A stretch of DNA of 64,000 nt from Candidatus Tisiphia endosymbiont of Dascillus cervinus. Lineage in GTDB: Bacteria > Pseudomonadota > Alphaproteobacteria > Rickettsiales > Rickettsiaceae. Where the stretch lies: positions 62,001 through 126,000 of the forward strand of contig NZ_OZ032146.1 in assembly GCF_964026405.1 (NCBI RefSeq). Direction: 5' to 3'. This document shows positions 19,724 to 27,760 of the stretch, in pieces. Below the pieces are notes generated by a model. The model searched no databases. It saw only the letters and a list, made by a program, of their open reading frames with translations, and was not told the origin of the DNA. The position numbers and the translations under genes were made by a program. Positions within the stretch are counted from its first letter, which is position 1; each line of letters begins with the position of its first letter.

Positions 19724-20029
19724 TCCCTAAAAACTCCTTAAAAAAATATTTAAAATATTAATTTTCTGGAGATATTGTTACTTTTTTAGAGGGGTCATTT
19801 TTCGTTACAATCTTTGCTCTAAAGGGGGAAAACCTGATTACAATTTACAAAGGATATAGGGATAGCTGTAGTAAAAGTTATAGTACCGGGCTTGCGGCAT
19901 TTTGGCAGAAGTTTTTCACCGGGTCGTTTATTTTTGTATTTGCTTAAATTACTAGTGATGCTAGCTTATTTGTGCTACAATTTGTTAGATATAAGGCTTT
20001 ATGGTAATTTTCAAATATAATCAACTAGT
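19724..20029. other. Non-coding stretch upstream of the AAA-ATPase gene
   Basis: 306 nt with no gene seen. The phrase AGAGGGGTCATTTTTCG near 19785 resembles the AGAGGGGTCAGGGTAAT flanking IS copy 1 (14498-14512), so both may be ends of one IS type. A promoter for the following gene must lie here, but I see no convincing boxes. Confidence 0.4.
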
Positions 20030-21889
20030 ATGATAGTTAAACTTTCGGGTACTAATACGCAATTTAAAGATACTGATCCTGTTAAGAATAATAGTAATCC
20101 ACCTAGCATGAGGATAGGTACTGATGACTTTAAAACGTTATTGTTAAATAGTGATGTATTTGTTGATAAAAGCTTAATAATCAAAGAATTACTAGAAGAC
20201 AGTGGAGAAGTAATTCTAATTACCCGACCAAGACGTTGGGGTAAGAGCTTGAACATGGATATGATTAGGAGATTCTTTGAAATAGAAATAGATGAGCATG
20301 GCAATCCCTCATCATTAGAGCATCAGAACAATATCAAATTATTTACAGGTGGAGAAATAGATTTAGGACTTGCAACTGGTAGAAAAAAATTACTTCAAAA
20401 GCTCAAAGTAGCTGAGTATCCACATATTATTTTGGAATATCAAGGTCAATTTCCCATAATATTCATCACATTTAAAAGCGTGGAAGGTTCAAGCTATCAC
20501 GATATTGAACAAGGAGTAAAAAGCCAGTTACGGAAATTATTTCAGTCACATAGATATTTAGCTAATAGTGATAAGCTTGCATCAGATGAACGAGCAGATT
20601 TCAACCAATATTTATTTGGCGAGGTAACTCTAGACAATATCAAAAATAGTTTGGCTATTTTAAGCCACTTGCTGTACAAACATTACAATAAAAAGCCTTG
20701 GGTATTGATTGATGAATATGATACGCCCATTAATAGTGCTTATAGATGCTTTGGTACTAATGAGGCAGAATTTCAAAAAGTATTAGAAATTTTTCGTGGA
20801 ATCATGAAATCTACCTTTAAAAAGGAAACTGGCGATCAAGAATTGCCAGTTGAAAGGGGAGTTATTACTGGAATTCTGCGGATTGCTAAAGCTGAGTTAT
20901 TTTCTGGGCTAAATAATGTTCGGGAATATAGTTTGTTAGATAAAAAATTTGCGATGAGCTATGGATTTACCCAGATAGAAGTAGATGAGTTATTAACTAA
21001 AGTGCCGCTTACTACTAGTCTAGAAAAAATTAAGGATTGGTATAATGGTTATAAATTTGGGGGAGAAGTCATCTATAATCCTTGGTCAATTATGCAGTGT
21101 TTAGCAAGTGAAGGTGAGCTTGATTATTATTGGGTTGACAGTGGAGGAACTGGTTGGATTGATAATGTTTTATTATCAGATGAGATGCAGCAGGATATTC
21201 AAGTATTGGCTGCTGGTAAAGCTATTATTGCTCCTATTATGAAACAGATAAGTTTTGCTGATATTAGTTCACGTTCAGGTTTGTTTAGCTTATTATTATT
21301 TAGTGGCTATTTAAATCCTACCGCTGTTGAGCCAACAAGAAATATTTTTGAATTAAGTGCACCAAATGAAGAAGTAAAATTTATTTATGAAACTCGATTA
21401 CTGCAATGGCTTGGTAAACAATTACAAATGGATAGCTCGTTATATTATCCACTAATGAGCTTACTACCAGCTGGTAAAATAGAGGAGTTTAAACAAAGAA
21501 TGCAGGAGTTACTGCTGGGTAGCACTAGTTTTCACCAAGTAGGAGAAAAAAAAGCCGAATTATTTTATAGCGGCTTTATGCTAGGGATTGTTAATATGCT
21601 AGCACCGAGCTATATAATATCAAGTGAGCAAGAATCAGGTGATGGACGCCCTGATGTAATTATGATCCCCAAAGCTGGTAAAGGTGACAAAGCTATGATT
21701 ATCGAGTATAAAATCGCTAAACCTTCAGAAGATTTAACGACTATAGCAGGGTCTGGTCTACAACAAATTATTGATAGGAAATATGATACTAAAGTAAAAG
21801 AGCATCAACATGTTAAACAAATACTAAAAATCTGCATGGCTTTTTGTGGTAAAAATATGGATTTACAATATCAGGTTACAGAGCTTTAG
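20030..21889 (+). CDS. AAA-ATPase-like / PD-(D/E)XK nuclease protein
   Basis: 619-residue protein of the large family pairing an AAA-ATPase-like domain (about 27-260) with a C-terminal PD-(D/E)XK domain (about 480-600). The P-loop is ITRPRRWGKSLN (GKS 71-73) and Walker B is KPWVLIDEYDTPIN. The nuclease motif is SGDGRPDVIMIP followed by AMIIEYKIAK (D...E-x-K). Such genes are multicopy and horizontally mobile in Rickettsia and other host-associated bacteria; defence or mobile-element functions are suspected but unproven. The 3' end overlaps the convergent recombinase frame by 27 nt. Confidence 0.88.
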   Translation: MIVKLSGTNTQFKDTDPVKNNSNPPSMRIGTDDFKTLLLNSDVFVDKSLIIKELLEDSGEVILITRPRRWGKSLNMDMIRRFFEIEIDEHGNPSSLEHQNNIKLFTGGEIDLGLATGRKKLLQKLKVAEYPHIILEYQGQFPIIFITFKSVEGSSYHDIEQGVKSQLRKLFQSHRYLANSDKLASDERADFNQYLFGEVTLDNIKNSLAILSHLLYKHYNKKPWVLIDEYDTPINSAYRCFGTNEAEFQKVLEIFRGIMKSTFKKETGDQELPVERGVITGILRIAKAELFSGLNNVREYSLLDKKFAMSYGFTQIEVDELLTKVPLTTSLEKIKDWYNGYKFGGEVIYNPWSIMQCLASEGELDYYWVDSGGTGWIDNVLLSDEMQQDIQVLAAGKAIIAPIMKQISFADISSRSGLFSLLLFSGYLNPTAVEPTRNIFELSAPNEEVKFIYETRLLQWLGKQLQMDSSLYYPLMSLLPAGKIEEFKQRMQELLLGSTSFHQVGEKKAELFYSGFMLGIVNMLAPSYIISSEQESGDGRPDVIMIPKAGKGDKAMIIEYKIAKPSEDLTTIAGSGLQQIIDRKYDTKVKEHQHVKQILKICMAFCGKNMDLQYQVTEL

Positions 21890-23498
21890 TAAGAGACTGT
21901 AAGCGTTTGAATAATCAGTAATTTTATGTCTATCGTGGTTCTGAAATTGTCCACTACGCCCCGCCATTTTTGTACAAGTTGTCGTTTTTTCAAAAATATC
22001 GAACGGAAAACGTAGAGAGGTCTCAAGTTTTTTGCCCCTTAGTTTGAGGTTCTGAAATACGAAATTTATCATTTTGCGTTTTTGGGGCATTTCAGAACCT
22101 TTGAAGGTTTCATAGGCTTCAGAAGCTAGAGTTATTAGCATTGTAACCGTATCAGTAAATTTATCGTCTGCTTCCTCATAAACTTTAAGTAAACGAGCAA
22201 TTTCATATTGACGATCTTTTAATTGTTGTTTCTTTGCTTGGAATTCTTCTTTGCTTAGTTCGCCGCTTAATCTTAAATCAATTAATGAATTTAGTTTATT
22301 TTCATTTTCTGTATGTTCTTTCTTTAAAGCAGCCGTCGCTTGCCCATGCTCATCTTTTTTTAGCTCATTTGTATTTTTTAAATAGGCAAGGGTCTCTTTT
22401 AGCATTTCCGGGTCTCCCCCTTATACCTATTCTTTTAAAAACCTCTTCTATTTGCTTTAAAACCTCATCTTCCCTTATATATATTTTCTTGTCTAGGTTA
22501 TGTGGATCCCAAGTAGCTAAATATGTCCATTCGTCCACTTTGCCATCTGAATATGTTTTACTATGAATTTCAGATGTTACCATTTTGCCAGTTACTGCAC
22601 AGGTGATTAATCCTCTAAAGAGGAAATCTTTCCCACCATATTTGAATGGCTTCTTCTTCCAACCTAAACGTACATCTTTACATGCCATAAAAGTCTCTTT
22701 TGTTATAATTGCTTGGTAACTATGTGACCACATCTCTCCTTTTACTCTCATCTCACCGTAATAAAATGGTTGTTGTATTAAACGATGTATAACAGTTTTA
22801 TTTAGGTGACAATTCTTTTTACTTCTTAAGCCTAATTCTTTAGCCATGTTTACCATAGACCTAAGAGTATACATTCCTGTTGCATATTCTTCAAAGAGTT
22901 TTTTTATGATAGAACCTCTTAAAGGATCGAGAATTACTATACTGTTTCCTCTTTCATCTCGACTATTTAGGTAACCAAGAGGAGCTGGCCCTATCCACTC
23001 TCCTTTACGCAATTTATGATCTAGGCTTCTTTTAACGTTATCACTTAAACTATCAACGTAAGATTGTGCCATCAATACGTTCATCCCCCACATTAGCTTT
23101 GCATGAGACTGAGAATCTTTATCTATTATGTAACCTTCTGTTCTAAAATGTAATTCTATCTTACCAGCTTTTATTGGTTCTTCTAGTAATGAAATTTCTG
23201 AGATTCTTCTTTGTACTCGATCTACTTTATCAGCAACTATAGCAATTGTTTCTCTATGGCTTTTAGCAAATTTGATCATCTCTTTAAATTGTTTGCGATC
23301 ACCTCTGCTTGAAGATTCGATAATTTCAAAAGTTTCGATAACTTCAAGATTTTTACGTTGGCAATATTCTACTAATCTATATTTTTGAGTTTCAATTGAA
23401 TACCCTTCTTCTTGCTCCCTTGTTGAAACACGAACTAAAATTATTGATTTTGTTGCTTTGTCTGGCATATTTTTTCCTTTGATACAAGTATTATGCAT
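21863..23498 (-). pseudogene. Large serine recombinase, one frameshift
   Basis: The N-terminal frame (23498-22365) holds the resolvase domain: SIILVRVSTREQEEGYSIETQ with the catalytic Ser of VSTREQ, then the recombinase domain (APLGYLNSRDERG) and zinc-ribbon-like region. The second frame (22405-21863) holds the coiled coil (EFQAKKQQLKDRQYEIARL). The two overlap; removing one G from a run of five G at about 22416 would restore IGIRGDPEMLKETLAYLK. Either the gene is inactive, the run is phase-variable, or the base is an assembly error. Its 3' part is duplicated at 14045-14354. Confidence 0.85.
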
Positions 23499-23948
23499 TC
23501 AGAGATAGATTAAATACTGGACGAGTCAAGTTGAGTTTGCATTAAATTATCCAAGTAACCTCAGTATTAGAGCCAAGTGTCACATTTTTTTAGCATTAAT
23601 AATTTTTGGTTATTGTAAAAATAATTGTTTTAACTCGTAGCAAGAGTAACTTGATCAAGTGGTTTATCATAGATACCCCTATTTATTATTTTAAGGCTAT
23701 TACACGGCTTTTTAGTATCATTATGGTCACAGAAAAAACCTAGTTTTTGAATTATTACGCTCTAAGCCTAAATATGGGTCTTTTTGATTTATTATGAGTT
23801 TGCTTTAAAATAGATAAGTTAAAAACTTAACCGAATACCACTATTTACATCGATCAGCTTATTGATATTCTGTATCAGATATGATACAATTGAGTCATAA
23901 CAAATAAATCTTATGGCAGCTAAACGATTATTATAGCACTTAACATAT
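23499..23948. other. Non-coding stretch
   Basis: 450 nt with stop codons in all frames and no recognisable remnant. A small palindrome TGTATCA-GAT-ATGATACA near 23872 precedes the small gene at 23949 and could be an operator. Confidence 0.4.
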
Positions 23949-24152
23949 ATGTTCATATTAGGTAAAAGAGATTTTGTATTTGAGGCAAGTTATAGAACGT
24001 TAAAAATAATGTATGAATCCCTATCTAAAGTAGCAAAAGGTCTTATTATAACTAGTCTAGAACTTCAAGAGGACAAAATATTAGCTAAATTAGCAGATGA
24101 AAGGATAGGTAATACTAAGGAATGGATTAGTCATACGGACACTTGGAAATAA
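23949..24152 (+). CDS. Small hypothetical protein, antitoxin-like tail
   Basis: 67 residues, MFILGKRDFVFEASYRTL...LADERIGNTKEWISHTDTWK. The ending 'LADERx..NTKEWISHTDTW' resembles the C-terminus of RelB/DinJ-like antitoxins, but the N-terminus is not a clear ribbon-helix-helix. The stop codon overlaps the first bases of an RPE1 element, so the original 3' context is lost. No toxin partner is intact next to it. Confidence 0.35.
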   Translation: MFILGKRDFVFEASYRTLKIMYESLSKVAKGLIITSLELQEDKILAKLADERIGNTKEWISHTDTWK

Positions 24153-24372
24153 TAGACCTCCTTCGAAACTCTACTTCTGCTGGTGATTTGTACGTCGATG
24201 CGGTACTCGAATCCGTAACGGAATTAGAGTACGCTGCGGTTCGAGGTGAAGCGTCTCCTTCAAATCCCTCAGCACAAGCGAGTTTCGAAAGAGGTCTATT
24301 CAGAATCTCTCTGACAATATTATCAAGTCTTTCTTGAATTATCAGGGAGTGTTCAGGTAAAACAGTTTTCAT
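24127..24372 (-). pseudogene. Small frame running into an RPE1 element
   Basis: Starts MKTVLPEHSLIIQERLDNIV and after residue 24 passes into RPE1-encoded peptide ([18 protein letters not shown]...SPAEVEF), ending 8 residues past the element. Only the first 24 residues are host sequence. It could be the head of a gene truncated by the RPE1, or, less likely, an RPE-containing small protein. Confidence 0.35.
24151..24300 (-). repeat. RPE1 element, minus orientation
   Basis: Left end AATAGACCTCCTTCGAAACT and right end its inverse, AGTTTCGAAAGAGGTCTATT, form the most complete terminal palindrome of the four RPE1 copies here. The coding strand is minus and is in frame with the MKTVLPEHS reading frame. 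Confidence 0.88.
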
Positions 24373-24604
24373 ATATTTGTAATGCAGCTATCTAATATAT
24401 GTAGATTACTATAATCGGCATAGATATTACAAAAAGAATTTTGCAAATTCACCTATGTACAAAAATCTTCCCTATAACATTTAGGTTTTTATTTGAGTAC
24501 CGTGATATTGTTGCAAGCAAAACATGATCTTTTTTGGTGTAATAGATACCTTTTTAATCACATCAATATATTTATTATTTTAAAAAAGATGAATATTTTT
24601 AAAA

Positions 24605-25417
24605 TTATACCCCCAGTTTTTTGTTGTGGCTTTCTAGAGTCTCAATTAACAGCTCTTCTACTTGGTAACTAATATTTTCATTGTCAAAATCTGTGAAATC
24701 TATTATTATCTTGCTTGTAATTTTATTATTAGACTCTAGAAGTTTCACCAGTGTTATTGCCCCATTGTCAGCTATATTGTTATAGCTAAGGTCTATTTGA
24801 CTGATGGTTCTATTAGTTTCTAAAGCTTTAACAAGCTGGACAATCCCAACATCACTAATAATATTATTATTGAGACATATTGTCTTTATAGTGTTATTAT
24901 TCTTTAGAAGTCTTGCTAGTATGATTGCTCCTTTATCACTAATATTATTGCTACCAATATCCACTTGCTTTATAATTTCATTATTTGTTAGAAGTCCTGC
25001 CAGTATATCCGCTCCCTCATCACCAATATCATTGCCTCTAAGACTTATTTGCTTTATGGTTTTATTATTTTCTAGAAATTCATCTAGTATGATTAGTCCT
25101 TGAACCCCGATATTATTATATTCAATATCTATATTAATCAAACTATGATTATTCTCTAACAGTTCGATAAGCAGACTTAGTCCCTCAAGATCAATATCGT
25201 TGTCGCAAAGACGTATTGCGGTTATAAGCTTATTATGTTCTAAAATTTTGCCAACTATTTCAATTCCTTCTAAACCTATACGAACTTCGATAAATTCTAT
25301 ATAAGTTATATTATTGCTCTGCAAAACTTCTCTAAGTATTTGTGCAGCAATGTTAGTGATATTATTTATTTTTTCATTTGTTAAATTATTTTGTTGATCT
25401 TTAACATTGGTAGTCAT
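24605..25417 (-). CDS. Leucine-rich-repeat protein, ribonuclease-inhibitor type
   Basis: 270 residues composed of about eight 28-residue repeats of the pattern I..I.L..N.I...G...L...L..N, such as KQISLRGNDIGDEGADILAGLLTNN. This RI/NLRC3-like repeat class is common in eukaryotes and in effectors of intracellular bacteria; a host-interaction role is an inference. No signal peptide or membrane segment. The first ~15 residues (KDQQNNLT) resemble those of the GTPase-TPR protein at 27761 (KNQQKKLT), and the two genes share a homologous 5' leader with a hairpin. Confidence 0.85.
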   Translation of the reverse strand: MTTNVKDQQNNLTNEKINNITNIAAQILREVLQSNNITYIEFIEVRIGLEGIEIVGKILEHNKLITAIRLCDNDIDLEGLSLLIELLENNHSLINIDIEYNNIGVQGLIILDEFLENNKTIKQISLRGNDIGDEGADILAGLLTNNEIIKQVDIGSNNISDKGAIILARLLKNNNTIKTICLNNNIISDVGIVQLVKALETNRTISQIDLSYNNIADNGAITLVKLLESNNKITSKIIIDFTDFDNENISYQVEELLIETLESHNKKLGV

Positions 25418-25426
25418 AAAATTAAC

Positions 25427-25530
25427 CCCTATTGTTCGTTAGGAAAATAGACACTGAGGTTAGATTTAAAAATTTTCCGATCTTTGTTCTAACCTCGGTG
25501 CTTAACACCACACCACGTAGTATCATCTTC
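25427..25530 (-). promoter_or_regulatory. Conserved leader with hairpin upstream of the LRR gene
   Basis: Arms CACTGAGGTTAG (25452-25463) and CTAACCTCGGTG (25489-25500) form a 12-bp stem directly upstream of the LRR start. The same leader, with the phrase CCACACCACGT, lies upstream of the GTPase-TPR gene (30075-30180). It is absent from other genes in the window, so it marks a shared regulatory unit or a shared mobile origin. Confidence 0.6.
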
Positions 25531-25554
25531 ACACATATCCTCATTAATCCTAGA

Positions 25555-25669
25555 AGTACAGCGGTTTTTTCCACTATTAGTGATTTTTTTGTAAAATTTA
25601 TTATAGCAGTGTTGAACTAGATACAGTGGCTAAAATTATTATTAAGTCAGTGCCTAATTTAGCTATTAA
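25555..25669 (+). repeat. 115-bp imperfect direct repeat, copy 1
   Basis: Clearly alignable with 26904-27014 (AGTA(C/T)AG.GG-TTTTC-CT(A)TTA.TGATTTTTT, then TATTATTAA..A). It lies upstream of the broken secreted-protein gene. It includes a terminator-like hairpin and an AT-rich stretch with TATAAT-like boxes, so the unit may be terminator plus promoter. Confidence 0.5.
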
Positions 25670-25866
25670 AATCAAGGAAGTATTGAAAGAAAGGGATGTA
25701 CTCTCTGTATTTACCAACATATTCCTTTGATCTCAATTCAATTTAGCATTGCTGGACTAACTAAGAATTACTTATAAAAAATGATTAAAAATCTTGATGA
25801 AATAAGAGATACTATCACAGATAGCCTAAAACTTCCCTAGGTTATTTATAAAGTCTTAATTCATCA

Positions 25867-26883
25867 ATGAGGAAATTACATATGAACTCAAGGATAATAT
25901 CATTATTAAATATTTTATTAGCACAATTAATATTAATTAGTACCTGTAAAGCTGAGGGTAATAACCTACCGAGTGCCAAAACTGCTAAATCTATATTACT
26001 ACCAAAAGTGATAAGTCCTAACACAAGTACTAATATAACTATTATTTTAAATATAAATCAATCTAGCAATGATTCATACTTTACAATTGAGTTAGGGGCA
26101 TATGAGAATAAAAGCCCATCATTAAAACTCACTATGGGATCAATGCTAGAGTTATATTCTCCAATCCAGGATTCAGCAAATGTTCATCAAAAATTACACA
26201 TAGTAATGCGTCCATTTCAAGAATTGAATCAATCATTAAATGAGTATCCTAATACCAAAGAACAAAGTCTTGGATTAAAAAAGGAGTTATTAAGAGAGAA
26301 AGTATTCAGAAAAACTTATCCTCAAGAAATAAAGCTTCAAAATGAGGAAGTATACTCATATTATCGGTCAAATAACGAACCAATTCCCCCGCGTTACTAT
26401 TCTACCTTATTACCGGAGCGTAGATTTAATAAAAGTATCGTTGATTTGTTAGGTAGTAGTAAACTAGATGTTTGGCGGGCGTCTGCTAGGCAAGCTTATG
26501 CAGATAGTCCAAGCCTATTAACTTTATGGCAAGCTTTTGACCCACAAGATATTATTGATCCTGAATTACGGGATATTGCTGAATATTTTAAAAGTTATAA
26601 TAACAAATTAACCAAGGAAGAGTTTGAGCAAAAATATGGTGAATCAGGTTTAAAATATGACCCTAATTTTACCGAAGCACTAGTAGAAGATATTTTATAG
26701 AGGAAAAAGCAGCGAGAAATTAATGAATATATAATTGCTGCAGGTAAAGGCGGATTAATTGAAGTTATTGTAAAATTTGGACTCGAGGTGATATTTGGTA
26801 ATCTGTTCTTATTAACATTTCTGCTAGCTTTGTCCCTATTGTGGTGGGCAAGTAAGATGGGTGGCAATGGCTTTAAAAAATGA
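25867..26883 (+). pseudogene. Secreted/membrane-anchored protein with in-frame TAG
   Basis: Residues 1-277 open with a signal-peptide-like stretch (IISLLNILLAQLILISTCKAEG) and a soluble domain containing YYSTLLPERRFNKS. The TAG at 26698-26700 is followed, in the same frame and without another stop, by 60 codons: RKKQREINEYIIAAGKGGLI, a membrane helix (LFLLTFLLALSLLWWAS) and a natural-looking end at 26883. The unbroken coding character past the stop argues for a recent nonsense mutation or stop readthrough. I do not recognise the family. Confidence 0.6.
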
Positions 26884-26903
26884 TAAACTAGCTAACTCCC
26901 AAA

Positions 26904-27014
26904 AGTATAGAGGTTTTCCTCTATTAATGATTTTTTGGTAAAATTTGTTATAATAATGCTAAACTGGAAACAATAGAATTATTATTAAATAAGCACATAA
27001 TTTAGCTAATTAAG
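26904..27014 (+). repeat. 115-bp imperfect direct repeat, copy 2
   Basis: Counterpart of 25555-25669. Here the hairpin TATAGAGG-TTTT-CCTCTATTA followed by a T-run would act as terminator for the secreted-protein gene. Downstream it runs into the MITE at 27040. Confidence 0.5.
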
Positions 27015-27039
27015 ATTTAATGTGTGGCGACATTAATCA

Positions 27040-27236
27040 ACCCGAGTTGCCAATTAATTTATAAGAGCAGAGCTAGGTTTTATGAACATTTGAAGTTAAT
27101 TTGTAACATTAAAACACTTAATAAAAACTATATTTTTTAGAAATATGTTTGTATTAAAAATGTTTTAGTATCGAGCCTCACATGAAACCAGCGTTAAATA
27201 TAGCTTTTGCCAGTATAATTAATTGGCAACTCGGGT
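27040..27236 (+). mobile_element. 197-bp MITE, copy 2
   Basis: Same element as at 17440. Flanks TAATCA on both sides (6-bp duplication, with one further matching T possible). It split an existing hairpin: AATGTGTGGCGAC lies just left and GTCGCTACACATT just right of the insertion. Confidence 0.92.
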
Positions 27237-27371
27237 TAATCAGAAATATCAAGTCGCTACACATTCAAATTTTTTATTTCATTACCTCAAATAGCTACAA
27301 TCTTTAAAAAATGAGGGTAAATAATTTATTTACCACTTAAAGCATCAAGTATCACTTTATTATTAGCAACA

Positions 27372-27725
27372 ATGGCATCTAAATATTTTATGACTTGTTG
27401 TAAATATAAAGAGAAGATATATTTGATTTGTGATAATGCTGGGTATTATAAGTCAAAGAAAGTAAAGGAGTATCTAGTAAATAGCAAAATAGAATTAGTA
27501 TTTTTACCTCCCTATAGCCCTAATCTTAATTCGATTGAACGATTATGGAAATTTATGCATAGAATTGTAACAAATAATAAATTTTACCATAATTTCGCTC
27601 AATTCTCAGAAGCTATAGATAGATTTTTTGCTAATATTGATAAATACAAAGGTAATTTGCTTACTCTTATAACTGACCAATTTCAGACTATAACTTTTAA
27701 TCATTTTGCCAACTCTGCAGGTTAA
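27372..27725 (+). pseudogene. IS630-family transposase, C-terminal DDE fragment
   Basis: 117 residues of the second half of an IS630 DDE domain: IYLICDNAGYYKSKKVKEYL (second Asp) and LVFLPPYSPNLNSIERLWKFMHR (third acidic residue, Glu). The helix-turn-helix and first Asp are missing. This piece and the IS630 fragment at 13430 are complementary halves but need not be from the same copy. Confidence 0.85.
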
Positions 27726-27760
27726 TTGAGTATACTTACAGCAAACTGCTTTGCAATCTT

